Assembly: GCA_947396885.1 (NCBI GenBank)
Contig: OX377206.1
Location: 17,727,114-17,791,113 of the forward strand
DNA: 64,000 bases
Source: Heligmosomoides polygyrus polygyrus
Taxonomy: Eukaryota; Nematoda; Chromadorea; Rhabditida; Heligmosomidae
Direction: 5' to 3'
Shown here in pieces: positions 32,860 to 44,684 of this stretch. The position numbers and the translations under genes are program-made. The first letter of the stretch is position 1; the number at the start of each line of letters is the position of its first letter. The notes beneath the pieces are model-generated. The model was not told the origin of the DNA and searched no databases. It saw only the letters and a list, made by a program, of their open reading frames with translations.

Positions 32860-34310
32860 TTATGGGTTGCAAAATAACTCGAATTTGACAGAGTTATTGC
32901 GCTCTGAACACGCCCGCGCGTGCATTAAGCGCAGAAGCGGTAGATGTTCTCCTTCCTCTTACTCACTCAGATCACAGTTTTTCCGAAATTCAATGACACT
33001 GTTCAATTCAGCACGAAAAGCTCTATCGGACGGTAACCAATTTGGCCTGGTTTTGAAATATCGACTTTCGATGACGTAATCGTCCCTCTGCCGCGACCTT
33101 GAGCGGCCTCCCTCGATGCGAAACCGTCAAAAAATCGAGGTTTCCAAAATTGGTCAAATTGAAACCATTTGATAGCGCTTTTCATGCTGAACAGAAACTT
33201 TTCATTGCGGGTGTCGAAAACTCAAATTTGGTGAGTAAGAGCGCAAGGAACTCTAACCGCTATCTTCCGACGCTTTAAACTGGCAGCTGTGACTAAGGCA
33301 GTTTAATAAGCTAGCAGTTTAATAAGCTTGTGAGCAACTTGTCTCCTGAAAGCACCTTTAGTGTTTTGCTAGCCTACGCATTTGCAGGCCGTTAGCTCTA
33401 GGCATCTTCCCGCAGGGGTCGACTGAAATTGGAAAAAACGTGCCACTCAAGGCTAACCTGCATTTTCGCAGCGCTGTAACTTTGTGCAATCATAAGTTAC
33501 ATTACTGTGTTTCAGCACTCTACGAGAACTTTTTGCTGCCTACAAAACTCAGAAGCTGCAACCGGAAACGTTAACACATTACAGAGCTATCGCGCTCAGA
33601 ACACGCCGCGCGCGCAATTTAGCACAACAATGGTCGGTTTCTCCTCGCTCTTACTCGCTCACGTCACAGTTTCCTTCATTCTAGGTAACACCGTTCCATT
33701 CATCATCAAAGGCGCTATCGAATGGTGCCCAAATTGTGCGGATTCGAAAATACTGATTTTCGGTGACGTCCGCTGCGGCCTCACTCCGACGCGAAATTGT
33801 AAAAAACTGATATCTGATATTTGATTCGTTATCTGCGTGACTCTCCACGTACAAAATAAAGAAATAAATATCTCCAAGACTGGTCGAGATTGACACCGTT
33901 CGATAGAGCTCATGGAGCTGAACAGAAAGGTTTCATTGCAATTGCCGAAAGCTCAAGGACGAAAGGAGTAAGGGCGGAAGAAGCTTCACTGTTGCCGTCC
34001 ACCGCTCTAAAACGGCAGCTGTAACTAAGGTAGTTTGAGAAGCTGGAGAGCTGTAAGCGCTTCCTCAAAAAGCACCGTAAGTGTTCTGCTAGCCTATGCA
34101 TATGTAGGCCGTCAGCTCATCGCGTCTTCCCGCAGTGATCTACTGAATCCGAAAAAAATGGGTTGTTCAAGCCTGACAAGTTCGGTTGTATATGCATACA
34201 ACCGAACCTATCAGTCGAGTTGACGCGGACAGTCTTAGAGCAACACCTGAATAGGGCGTCTGGGAATTTCTGTTAGAACTCCTCAAACTCTCACTCTACA
34301 AGCTGTCGCT
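32860..34310 (+). repeat. Repeat family F, two direct units
   Basis: The phrases 'GACAGAGTTATTGCGCTCTG', 'TCGATGACGTAATCG', 'CTCTGCCGCGACCTTGAGCGG', 'GCTGTGACTAAGGCAG', 'GCATCTTCCCGCAG' recur around 33250 and 33980, about 725 bp apart. Ends with an 'ACTCTACAAGCTGTCG' block seen inverted at 5600. Confidence 0.65.
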
Positions 34311-34319
34311 CGCTCTATA

Positions 34320-35119
34320 GGTTGTCGCGCCGACTCGATTCCGCCGGGTCTATATGCATTGTTCACATCGCGCCATGCCGGCAGTCAGTTCCAAACAGTA
34401 GGCCATGCTCATCCAAACGCGTGGATAGGCTCCTTCCATCACCCTAACGTCCAGAAGTTGAGGGCCCAGCGGCTTAACGCGACTTGCATCATATGCGACG
34501 CGTGGCGAGCGGAAAACGGCGCTGTCCGGCGCCCTTTTGCGCCGCTCTTCATCTTTCGCGCCGCTTGTTCTTGTTGGACGCAGCGGTATGTCCAATACTG
34601 CACAGTTCCACATCTCATTTCCTAGTTATGGAGAACTTTTTTCCGGAATTGGTTTCTCACCTCTCCGACGTCGCCAGCGGCGTCTCCGGACATTCCCTCA
34701 GCAAGTAATTCGAAATGCTCTGTCTTTTTTAGAGGATCTGAGTTCAACATGCTGTGCTCATTACTCTGATATTAAACAGCGTTTAATATCGTTAATTTAC
34801 AAGTCATTGTCTTACAATTGAAAACCGCAGAACGGTCGATTTCAGGTCGTCATTCTTAACCCAGCGATTCCTCCTGTGAAGCAGATTAGTTTTGAGAAAA
34901 CGATTGAAGATAGCTCTTTTTAGATGTGGCAGACGAATTTTCAGAGCTAGGAGACGGATCTACTTAAATGCCCACAAGTTTGCCACTTTTCGTTTGTGGG
35001 AAGCGATTTTCACCATGTTGAGTGGATTGTTGCGTCTGTATTACAGCAGAGAAAGACCTACTACCTATTTAAATAGATAGGACAATCAGGTTTCGAAATC
35101 TAGCAGCACTTAAGGGGTG
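34320..35119. other. No supported gene
   Basis: Contains GC-rich stretches (34480-34570) and small overlapping ORFs on both strands without recognisable motifs. Confidence 0.4.
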
Positions 35120-35210
35120 CGGTACTCGGTCTCGGTCTGAGTCTGCACTCGGCGGGCGGATCGCCGGCGACCCTTACTTGGATCGCATCTCGGTGCGATA
35201 CCTACTAGCA
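35120..35210. repeat. One-armed relative of the 26.7-kb cruciform
   Basis: Reads 'CACTCGGCGGGCGGATCGCC', 'GGCGACCCTTACTTGGATCG', 'CATCTCGGTGCGATACC', matching the left arm and loop order of 26710-26765. The inverted right arm is absent. Confidence 0.6.
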
Positions 35211-35282
35211 GTGTTCTAACAATAGAGCAACACCAATCGATCCGTCGGTAACCGTTCGATCTTCAGCCTCCTCTAAGCCCAC

Positions 35283-35560
35283 TTGAAATGCCTTCAATAT
35301 ATCTCCACATATGGGACGTCTTCTGAATCCGTACGCAAGTTGAACGACGTATGCGGCACATATTCTGAATCCCGATGCATGTTTGACGACTACTGCGGCA
35401 CTTCTATTGAATCAGATCGTTCGCTGGACGACGTATGCGGCACATACTCTGAATTCTTACGCACGTTGAACGACGTCTGCGGCACATATTCTGAATCCCG
35501 ATGCATGATTGACGACGAATGCGGCACGTCTCCTGAATCCCATCGTTTGCAGGATCCCAT
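35283..35560 (-). repeat. 42-bp minisatellite, six to seven units
   Basis: Exact 42-bp period on the plus strand (units such as GTATGCGGCACATATTCTGA...), which reads as a 14-residue repeat 'VCGTYSESRCMFDD'. The reverse complement matches the 42-bp unit of family H at 58380-58870 (GGGATTCAGAA.ATGTG.C). The open frame follows from the period being a multiple of three; there is no sign of a real protein. Confidence 0.85.
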
Positions 35561-35576
35561 ATTGTTGGATTCCTAA

Positions 35577-36261
35577 TTCCTCCGATAGCAGAAAAACAAG
35601 GTTTCTATTCTACTTGGATTAAGAGTTATGTCATGACTCACCTCCCCCTCCCCTCCTGAGGCTCTCTGCTAGCGTCGGTAAAGCGGAATCCTTTTTGTTG
35701 AACAGCTCCATGACACAGTGCTTGGTTGACGCGTTTCGTTGCTCAGCGGCACTCATAGAAAATTGCAACCGCGTTTTCTAATTTATTCTTCCAAAAGAAA
35801 GCAGACACTATGTATGCAGAAACTACGAAAAGGAACTGAAAGAAATCATCGCTGTACAGCATAAGCAGTACCAAGCTGGAAATAGAGTGACTAACGGATG
35901 AGGAATTGTTCGTTATTACCGCTATTGTTTCTAAATAAAACCGCTGTAAAGGACAGGGTCACTCCGTCATAAGGAAACAAAAGGGAGAAGTACCCCTTAT
36001 TAAAAACATCATCTGGAGTGTAGTGAACGATTTATTAAAACATGCATTATTTAAAAAGCCAACGCTTCAGTTGTGACATCTACATTGCCCCCTCTCTCCC
36101 TGATGTGGCCTCATCTCCATTAAAAAATTGTATTCATTTCTTTACTTCGTTCTCTATGTACACAATCTCAGTAGCATTTTGCTTTATGTATGTGAAGGCA
36201 TTTCCTGTGGTGATATTTCAGCTCTCAATACACCTCTGCTAAATGTACTAACCTCGTTTAG
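35577..36261. other. Upstream region of the plus-strand protease gene
   Basis: No coding exon recognised. TTTAG directly precedes the ATG at 36262 (36257-36261) and would suit a spliced-leader acceptor. Confidence 0.4.
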
Positions 36262-37128
36262 ATGAATGACTTTTGCGTGCTGCTCCTCGTTCCTCTGGTT
36301 TTCTCAACGGAGATAAGCAAAAAGAATTTTTTGATCCAAGATAATTGTGGAGTTGAATATCTCAGTGAGTACCTCGCTTTGTAGATAAAAGGTCATCCCA
36401 ATAAAACTCCTGTCTTGCCGTAAACTACTAAATATGTTCGTAGTTTGTTCATTCGAGCAATTTTCTGCCCTCTCCTGTCTAAAATTTCGAATCTTTTGTT
36501 GTCGAGATACCAATTAGCAAACTCTGCACCACATTCGTGCTCACCAGCAACCAAAGGAAAGGAATAGTCTATGAAAGCAATGAACGGAATGCTGCTAGAG
36601 CTGAGAAACAGGCGAAGCACAGTCGCTATTTCTCTAGAATAAAGCCTTTACTTGCCCACCTCATCTTTGTTGAAGCACGGAAAATGCAAAGACTCTTTGT
36701 TTCACCGTGCTTTCCGCAATGGCATTCGTAGAAGGGTTCATTGCTAAGTAGGTGATACGGTCTGGCAAAATCATGACTCCAGTCGAAGGAATTGTGAACA
36801 CCCTACTCTTCATGATTTGAGGATTGCGGTTTAAAGCCTTAAAAGTTGAAATTCATTTAGACAAGGAATTTGACATTTTTATGTCAACAGTTTCATATCG
36901 TCATAATTCTGCCCTATGACAGGGTTATCGAAACTATTCCTGAGCAGTGCCAGCCTATTTCCGGGTCAACTACCTTCAAAGAAATGCATAATAAAAAATA
37001 CGAGAAGGTTAGTTCAGCTTATCAATCCTTTCCGAGTTTTATTTGTTCAGAGAAACCCCGCAGATACAAGATACATGGTGGAGAGCAGCTAGAGCCAGAG
37101 AGATTCCCATGGATTGTGAGATTGACGA
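36262..37128 (+). CDS. S1-family serine protease, N-terminal exons (signal peptide and activation site)
   Basis: Exon 1 (36262-36364) encodes MNDFCVLLLVPLVFSTEIS..., a signal peptide, then DNCGVEYL with a conserved NCG found before the propeptide of many nematode proteases, ending at GTGAGT. An exon near 36924-37007 (…PEQCQPISGS…NKKYEK) ends at GTTAGT. Exon 3 (37053-37128) reads KPRRYKIHGGEQLEPERFPW, so the zymogen cleavage site is K/I-H-G-G and PWIVRL starts the mature enzyme; it ends in phase 1 at GTAAGC. The join between exon 1 (phase 1) and exon 2 does not fit with any acceptor that I can see, so an exon or a border is missing there. No His/Asp/Ser exons follow before 55.9 kb. See 55946-57954. 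Confidence 0.75.
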
Positions 37129-37129
37129 G

Positions 37130-37335
37130 TAAGCGATATTGCTCATTGATGAGATTTCCTATGCATCCAAGTCCGATTCAAAAGTGGTGAGCGAAAATCC
37201 GACGAATTTTTGTTATTAGTGACTTCTCGATGGACAGCAATCTCTCAGGTTGCTGTGGACTGGTTGAATATAGCGAAAGCTCCACCGCTTTGGTGTTGTA
37301 AATGTTCCCTCCTTCCAAAGAGTAATTGGATCTAT
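37130..37335. other. Start of the long protease intron
   Basis: Nothing recognised other than intron sequence. Confidence 0.4.
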
Positions 37336-37339
37336 TCTA

Positions 37340-37705
37340 GTCGGTAGGGGGCACATAACTAAAAATTATGCAACCAATTGACTTGAGACCCACGGAGTCG
37401 CTTCAAGAGGACAAAATAGAGTCAAAAAGCGAGCAATCAAGAAACAAAAAATAGCCACGGTTGCAAAGACGTCTCGGCAGGCGAAGCGCATTCAAGTACA
37501 GCTGACCGCCGCCCGACTTATAACTATGATCATATTGAAGGTGGGGTGGGGGCTTTCCCTGTTTACAACCGTGGCGAAAGCAAAAACAATTTTTTGTTTA
37601 TTTGTTTAATTCTTTTATCTTTGGCCCTACTGGGATCTTTAAAAGTCGCTCCGTGAATCCCAAGTCAATTCGTTACATAATTTTTAGTTATGTGCCCCCG
37701 ACCAG
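37340..37705. mobile_element. MITE-like element with ~25-30 bp inverted ends
   Basis: GGGGGCACATAACTAAAAAT at 37346 is mirrored by its reverse complement ending at 37699; inverted similarity continues inward (AATTGACTTG, CCACGGTTG with CAACCGTGG). About 355 bp, no ORF. Target duplication could not be fixed. Lies in the protease intron. Confidence 0.7.
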
Positions 37706-38139
37706 AAAAGATTCAGTTTTTTAACGGCCTGATGAACGGTTAGGCGAAGCTTTATGGATTTTCGGATCTTGGAGGCAGTGTATCAGAATTAGGTCCAAAT
37801 TGGAAAGCTACATTAGAACGGACCTTGGAGAACAACAGTTAAAGACTAGTGTAAAACGCTTTCAACACATGTCATGCAGAACCCAAAAGGGGTTCACTTC
37901 TAGATAATCGTAGAATTTAACAGAATCGGTGTTCATGCAAACTTTCACTAGATTTACTGACATAGCCTTTTCATGAATTCCCACAAAGCCGCATTTTTGC
38001 CGCTTTTCCGGTGTTTCGAAATACCTCCCTTCAATGTTAGCCATTTGGGAGGACAAGCACATTTTTGAGTTCAGCAGCTCATGGTCAATCAGATAGCCTA
38101 AAAACGTGAAAAATATCAAAAATCCAGCCGAAATTCTCC

Positions 38140-38440
38140 TAAATATTAAATTTACATTCAAAATCGTGCTCCATTGCGACGGACGAGTTGTTCGTCGCAA
38201 ACCGTCGCATGCTCACAACTCCTCTAATTTTAGGTTTTTTGAGAAGCGGTTGGATCAATCTGATCCGTCTTCTCGAGATCTACACAAAATATATACAGGT
38301 TTACCAGACCACCGCATTTTCGTTGTGAGTGGCCAAAAAATTACTGGAGCAGGCTCTTTGTGACTGGAGCAGCTTACTTTCCAGGACTTGCATGTTTTCG
38401 GAGTATCTCAAGCATGGCGTACATCGCCAGTGCTCTGTCA
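38140..38440 (-). repeat. Repeat family G copy
   Basis: Reverse complement of 6930-7130: 'GTCGCATGCTCACAACTCCT', 'GAGAAGCGGTTGG', 'TCGAGATCTACAC', 'GGTTTACCAGACCACCGCAT', 'AGGACTTGCATGTTTTCGG'. Confidence 0.7.
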
Positions 38441-38469
38441 TGTCAGGAATATACTTATGCTCTCCCAAA

Positions 38470-38720
38470 AATTTCGAATATTCGAATGGTTTCGAATACC
38501 GAAAATTTTCGAGCATTCGAAATCGAATATATTCGAAAAACGCGATTTTTCTGAACACTCGAATTCGAATACATTCGAAAAACGCGATTTTTTGAATAAT
38601 CTAATTCGAATACATTCGAAAAACGCGATTTTTCTGAACACTCGAATTCGAATACATTCGAAAAATGCGATTTTTCGAATATTCGAATTCGAATATTCGA
38701 TTCGAATATTCGAATTCGAA
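38470..38720 (+). repeat. TTCGAA-rich 42-bp tandem array 1
   Basis: Units of 42 bp: ATTCGAATTCGAATACATTC then GAAAAACGCGATTTTTCTGA. The sequence is crowded with self-complementary TTCGAA/GAATTC, so both strands can fold. A direct second array is at 39880-40125, about 1.4 kb away, with the same entry sequence (TCGAATGGTTTCGAATACCG). Confidence 0.9.
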
Positions 38721-39394
38721 TGAAAAATCAGGCTGTATTATAGACATGATAGAAGGCAACACAGAAGAGAAAAGGGAAGCAATACATAACGGATCCCTCC
38801 CTAGTTAAGCACGAGGTTTTTATCGACAGGCATCTCATAAACCCCCATGTGAGTCGTGAAAATGAGATAGAGAACTTACACGTAGAACGATCAAAGGGCT
38901 TATGGAAGCGTCTAATTTCCTTGCTTACTGGAATACGAATTTTTCTCAAAGGAATACTAGTGTTTTGTTAATTGCTGCTTGAGGAACAAACGAAAGGTTT
39001 ACAAGGGAACATTATCTGGTTGAGCCACTGTAAGCTTCTAGGTCACTTTAAAACAATCCTTTTTGAAATTGGTAGCAGACTGACTGTTTAAAAACTTTCA
39101 TGAAACAATGCTTTTGCCTAGCGGCAGCTAATGAAGGACTGACGACAAAGTACTACATGTAAATCTGTAGCAAGTCTGTCCTGCTCATCTATAAATGTGA
39201 AATATCACACTGTCGATTTTGCGGCCACAAAATGTATTACAAGTAGCTAGGAATAGGCTACCCATGAGGGCCAGACTCATTTCGTTCTGGTGATTCACCC
39301 AAGTAAGTGGTAGGAATAAATATTTCTTATTTGCGATGAACTTGTGAATGTAATTATTCTCCAGCCAACATATTGATAAACTACGGTAAACTTC
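38721..39394. other. Spacer between arrays, nothing recognised
   Basis: No gene or known repeat seen. It lies between the first TTCGAA array and the 120-bp repeat. Confidence 0.4.
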
Positions 39395-39408
39395 AGAAAA
39401 ATAGATCT

Positions 39409-39665
39409 ATCGATAACATCCGGCCGACATACACTGCCTCCCCTTTGTGAAGTCCGGCATACGGCCGACGTATCCATGCGAATCCCACTTCAAATGGCCA
39501 ATTCAGAACAAAAATCGATAAAATCGATCGATAACATCCGGCCGACATACACTGCCTCCCCTTTGTGAAGTCCGGCATACGGCCGACGTATCCATGCGAA
39601 TCCCACTTCAAATGGCCAATTCAGAACAAAAATCGATAAAATCGATCGATAACATCCGGCCGCTT
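39409..39665 (-). repeat. ~120-bp tandem repeat, just over two units
   Basis: Two near-identical units begin CGATAACATCCGGCCGACAT (39410 and 39530) and include CCCCTTTGTGAAGTCCGGCA and ATCGATAAAATCGATCGAT; a third is cut after CATCCGGCCG. Minus-strand ORFs through it repeat the same peptide by length coincidence. Confidence 0.85.
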
Positions 39666-39879
39666 TTCGGGAAGTGGCTAGTATCGATGAGGCGCTCAGT
39701 ATCCGGGCACCGAGCCACCATCGTACCACAGCTTTGATTCACAGACAGAACCGTTTTGGCGACCCAAATTACCCGAGAAACCCACCAAGCCTTTTCAAAA
39801 TACGCCGATACACAAATTCTTGTTGGGCATTCGAATGACACTTTTCGAATACTTGAATAATTTTTGGTTTTCGGGAAAT

Positions 39880-40125
39880 TGCGAATATTCGAATGGTTTC
39901 GAATACCGAAAATTTTCGAGCATTCGAAATCGAATATATTCGAAAAACGCGATTTTTCTGAATATTCGAATTCGAATACATTCGAAAAACGCGATTTTTT
40001 GAATATTCGAATTCGAATACATTCGAAAAACGCGATTTTTTAAACATTCGAATTCGAATACATCCGAAAAACGCGATTTTTCGAATATTCGAATTCGAAT
40101 ATTCAAATTCGAATGAAAATCATTC
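39880..40125 (+). repeat. TTCGAA-rich 42-bp tandem array 2
   Basis: Same unit and same direction as array 1 (38470-38720). Flanks on the right (GAGCATAAGTATAGTCAGGA, 40148) are the inverted form of the left flank of array 1 (TCAGGAATATACTTATGCTC). Confidence 0.9.
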
Positions 40126-40647
40126 GAATATCTATTCGAATGGGTCATTCGAGCATAAGTATAGTCAGGAATGCTCTGAGAGTGCAATATAGGATCGAAC
40201 CTATCAATCGAGTGGGCGAAAGAATGATCACTCCGCTTCTATTTTCTCCTTCTTCTTCTGCGTTTGTCCCGCTTTCTTGCGGGATCTGCTTTCCTGTAAC
40301 ACTGGCGCAACCTTTTTCGATCAACTGCCTGATCAGTGTGTAACCTAGCCATCTTCAAGTCATGATGCAGCGTATCAAGCAAGCGCTACTTTGGTCTCAC
40401 TCGTGGCCGCTTTCCGGGCACTTCGAAGTTAAGGCCAGTCTTTCGGACAGCGCCACCGTTTGCGAAAGGAACATGGCCGTACCATCTCAGACGAGCTTTC
40501 TCAACCACTGGGGTGACACCAAATCTTTGCCGAATGGAGACGTGGCGCACACGGTCCAAACGTGTAAATCCGGCCGTCCACCGCAGCATCTTCGTTTCCA
40601 TCACGCTGAGGCGCCTTTCAATTTCATTAGTGACGGGCCAGCATTCA

Positions 40648-42055
40648 CAAGGGAAGGGTCTGAAGCGTATGTCTGAACGGGGGGAGCGAGTCATATAGGG
40701 AGAATCCTTACACCTCAATTGGTTTGAAAATGTGTTTATTTTTTGCCAATTTGCTAAACCGTAGGAGTTGGGGGGTCGCCCTGGGATACGGCGCAGCACG
40801 CATTTGGGGGTCTTGTATGCCCGCGATGCGTCCGCAACCAGTGGGTTGGAGCGCAGGTGGGTAGAGGGTTGTCTCATGCGAGAGATGTCAAGGGTTTGGC
40901 TCCTCTGCGTTGCTGCACTTTTGCATTTCAACTAATTGGTTGAGATTTGGGGGATCCTGACGTCTATACAATTTTCAGACGTTTTCTGCGCATTTTTCTA
41001 GCTGTACGCTGTAGTATCCAACATGGTGATAAATGTTCAGCCCCAGTGATACACAGGCACAAAGTGCTTGTGTAGTGAATCGCGGTGTCTTCCTCTATGG
41101 TTATGAGCACGCAAGCGAAATCCAATTGAAGACGTACCCTTTCCTCCGAAACAAGAGTTCCACCCGAAAACGTTATTATATGCCCACTGCTTGCTTGCCT
41201 CTCCACGTCCATCAAGTTGACGAAAACGAACAGTTGGTTTGCTTCGAAGTCCTTGAATATGCTGGCCATCCGTTCGGCCAGCTTGATTTCTTCCCTCGAA
41301 GATTGCTTGTCTAAAGGTGGCGCCACACTTCAGCGTGAGCAAGTGGATCACCACTCGATCGTCGGCGGACATTGTTGGTGTTAGGTTCTAGAAAACCTTC
41401 AGCAGACCTCTGATTTCCAGGTGACAGGCAGACATGAGGGAAAGAGTGTATTAATGCCGTTTAGCTTAATTTGCAGGATCCGCACACTTCGTTTCTCATT
41501 TGACCACCTCCGACGTCACAACGTGGTCTCCTTTGAAAATCCGAGCAGGATGGTTTTTCCCGAAGCCTTTGGTCCATGTGTGGAAACAAACTATGAGGAG
41601 CCTGTAGCCTTTATACGCCACCCGTAAGGTGCCCAGTGGTGCTTCATGCACTTTGCACCTGTGTATCACTGGTGTTGAACATTTACACATCACCATGTTG
41701 AATACCACAATGTGGAAAATGCGCAGAAAACGTCTGAAAATGGTATAGACGTCAGAATCCCCCAAATCTCAACCAATTAGTTGAAATGCAAATATGCAGC
41801 AACGCAGAGGAGCCAAACCCTTGACATCTCTCGCATGAGACAACCCTCTACACACCTGCGCTCCGAGCCCCTGGCTGCAGAAGCATCGCGGGCGTACAGG
41901 ACCCCCAAACGCATGCTGCGCCGTATCCTATTGTGACCCCCTACTCCTTGGGTTCAACGACTTGGCAAAAATAAACACATTTTCAAACCAAGAGAGGGAT
42001 GAGGATTCTCCCTATATGGCTCGCTCCCCCCGTTCAGACATAGACCATTCCCTTG
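40648..42055. mobile_element. Tc4/Tc5-like foldback transposon, 1408 bp, nested in RTE copy A2
   Basis: Ends read CAAGGGAAGGGTCT at the left and the reverse complement of CAAGGGAATGGTCT at the right. The inverted repeats extend about 400 bp (40648-41075 and 41640-42055), near-identical in the part with GTCTGAACGGGGGGAGCGAG. TCA flanks both ends (40645-40647, 42056-42058), a 3-bp duplication of the T-N-A type; excising the element and one TCA restores the RTE reading frame (IYGAECWPV). Long inverted repeats, TNA target and CAAGGGAA ends suit the Tc4/Tc5 branch of the Tc1/mariner superfamily. The centre (41075-41640) has a 120-codon minus ORF (KLAERMASIFKDFEANQLFV...) of unknown identity and no visible DDE transposase. 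Confidence 0.88.
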
Positions 42056-43550
42056 TCAGCTCCGTAAATAGCTAAAGGTCGAACGACTTTTCTGTAGATT
42101 TTGGATTTATGCCGCTCTGGTGTCTTCTTGCGCAGAACACTCCCGTCAGAGAGTGCCATTTGGACCACGCTGCACTCACGCGCCTTCAACAACTAGACCA
42201 TCATCGGACGCGATTGCTGATCCCAGGTTCATGAATACCGAAGTACGTGACAGCTCAATGCCATTTACCTTGATGGAGCTGGACTAATCTTCGTCAGTCG
42301 TCATATACTCGGTTTTTTTAACAGTAAGTTTGAGTCCAAATCTTTGCAAGTTATTGCACCAAGCTTGTATCTGCCGCTGGAGTTCAATCTTCGCAAGCGA
42401 CCATTATATGATCAGCATAAAGCAACGACCAAGGGGTAGGCTGGTGAAAATCATGAGATATGGCATCCATAACGACGACAAAGAGGAGTGGGGAGAGCGC
42501 AGAACCTTGATGTACTCCGACACAGTTGGGAAACTCCATTGACGTACCTGCTGGCGCTTGGACTCTACTCCTCGGACAAGAGTAGAGTAGCCGCATCCAC
42601 TCAATAAGCTCTTCGTGAAAATTATGCTGTCTTAAAGCATACCAGATCATTTCACGCGGAACGCGATCGAAGGCCTTCTCCAAGTCGAAGAAGGCAAGGT
42701 GCACCGGCTGCTGTTTCTCGCAGTGCCTTTCTTTAATAAGTCGAACGGCGTGTATGGCATCGATAGTGTCACACCCAGGTACGAAGCCACACTGGTTGCT
42801 AGAAAGCTGTACGACGTCACGAATGTGTCCATCAACAACTCGCTCAAAGATCTTCATGCTATGCGAAAGCAAATAAATTGGATGGTAGCTTGTGCAGTCT
42901 CCTGGACTGCCCTTCTTCTTCCATATCGGAATCGTCATCCTTATCTGCCAACTATCGGGTATTTTCTCCTTCGCAGTTACCTGGTTGAAGAACATCGTCA
43001 GCCATTCAGTTGGGTACCAGCATTTGGACCTCCACACGTCTTCCGCCAGATCATCAGGGCACGTTACCCTGCCTGGCTTCATCTTCCTTAAAGCCGTTTT
43101 TGTCTCCTCAACAGTGATTTTTTCCAACGGGACCGTACACGGGAGGACCAGTGCGAGTGGCTGGATGGACAAACTCTATCGTCAAGATTTCCTCGAAGTG
43201 GTTTCGTCATCGATTCCAGGTCATTTTGGGATCCATTAGGAGATGGCCATTCTCATCGTTGATGAACTTATCAACATCCTCGGTCTGGCGATGACGGACC
43301 TTGGCGAGTCGATAAAAAAATCGCTCACCATCGCGCGACTCAAGTCTCTCGTTGAAATCATCGTAACGAGTGGTTCCTGAAATGGCCACTGCCTTCTTGG
43401 TCGATTTCTTCGCTTCCTGATACAAGCGCCATTTCTCGGCTGTCTTGTAGCTGAGGAATGCATGGTATAACCTCTTCTACTCGCGGACTTTTTCTTTATC
43501 CTCGTTAGTCCACAGCCATGACTGCCTGTTGACCTTACGCCGTCCTGGGG

Positions 43551-43692
43551 TCGGATTCATCAACGACTAATCCGTGGGTATAGGGGTGGAGCCTACGCCT
43601 CTGACTCTTGCCTTATCTCTACATGACTTTTATCTTATCTCTACGCCTTATACCCCGCAAACCCACGGGTTTTAATGTTGATGAATCTGGCT
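43551..43692. mobile_element. Small MITE inserted in RTE copy A2
   Basis: Ends GGATTCATCAACGAC.. and ..GTTGATGAATCTGG are inverted copies of about 15 bp, with ACCCGTGGGT/ACCCACGG inside. It separates GATKPG from GRRKVN of the RTE linker. Target duplication is blurred (CCGGGA versus CCAGGA). Confidence 0.7.
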
Positions 43693-44684
43693 CCCGGTTT
43701 CGTAGCGCCAAGTTCGGAGCCTGCAACTTCTAGCATGGCTTCGGTGGCACCCCACCAGGTTGCTTCGACGGTCGTGACCGTCGGCAACCGAATGCGAAAT
43801 GTCACAGCTGCTTCATTCTCCTTCAATCGCCATCACTCAATTCTTGCTGGACCGCAACGCTCGGTCTGCCTAGTGTTCAGAGGAGCGTCCAGTGACGGAA
43901 CTTTTGCTGTCTTCTCATCAACTAGGCTCCAAAACTCATTCTTGTCTCTTTCTGAGCAGCCAGTCTGCGGAGTATACGCAGAGAAGAGGTGATACATTCG
44001 CCGTTCAGCAGCGATAACCATCTTCATCAAGCGGTCACTAAAACGCTCCACGCTTGCAATCGCGTCTCGGAAGCGTTCGGAGACGATGGTGCTCCTAGGA
44101 CGGCCACACAGAACAGGCTTAAAGGGGGGGGGGAAGGACGGCCACACAGAACAGGCTTCGGCCTATATCCCTTGAGTTGCTACGGAACCACCTCGTCTCC
44201 CGTACCGCACAGAAGTCAACCTTTCTTCGCTCCAGTGCCTCTGCCTACTCAAGGGAGCAGCCCGACAACATACCCACATTCAGCGTTGCCACGCGGGTCT
44301 TTCCTACGTTGCGAGACCTTGAGACTAATACAGTTCCCCCTGATGCCGTCCTCACATCAGGGAGCCTCGCACACTTTCCAGACTCGCCGGGCTTTGCGAG
44401 TTAATGCTACTGCGGACGCAGTAGCATTATCTCGCGATACATGAAGCACCGTCAACCATGTGATGTGACATGGGATCTCCATAGGCCGACCTCTCACAAG
44501 GGCCTGTCACCTGCACTCAAGTGTCCGTGTTCGGCTCGGCTCGCAAAAGCGAGCAGTGTCCACTGGTTCCACGTGAGGAACGGACATCTCCACCATTCCG
44601 CTTCTATTTTCCCTTACTGGAAAATGTAAAGCCTTCGAGACTATTTCGAATCGTTTAGAGGATCTTATCAGAAATTTTTAGCGG

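Larger units (their letters stand above)
40246..44640 (-). pseudogene. RTE-type LINE copy A2, near full length with nested insertions
   Basis: Minus strand, from a 5' UTR at ~44640 matching that of A1. Endonuclease remnants: VLCGRPRSTIVSERF, HLFSAYTPQTGCSERDKNEF (44147-43833), then SELGATKPG (~43700). A MITE interrupts at 43551-43692. The linker (DGERFFYRLAKVRHRQTEDV, 43425-43207) and reverse transcriptase (43172-42384) follow: TIPIWKKKG, LAFFDLEKAFDRVPREMIWY, GVHQGSALSPLLF and LLYADHIMVA, where the catalytic YADD has become YADH. A Tc4-like element at 40648-42055 splits the C-terminal region between IYGA and ECWPVTNE; it resumes with ETKMLRWTAG and KARLRWYGHV. Ends near a short GAA tail at 40246-40262. 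The endonuclease core between AKVPS and the Arg/Thr-rich tail is also deleted. Non-functional. Confidence 0.93.

Noticed and set aside
39295..39841. Overlapping minus ORFs repeating FVLNWPFEVGFAWIRRPYAG
   Set aside because: They follow the 120-bp tandem repeat, whose length keeps the frame; no other coding sign.
40668..42042. TA target duplication for the nested foldback element
   Set aside because: Inverted similarity continues outward to CAAGGGA on both sides, and the TCA duplication there restores the RTE frame, whereas TA does not.
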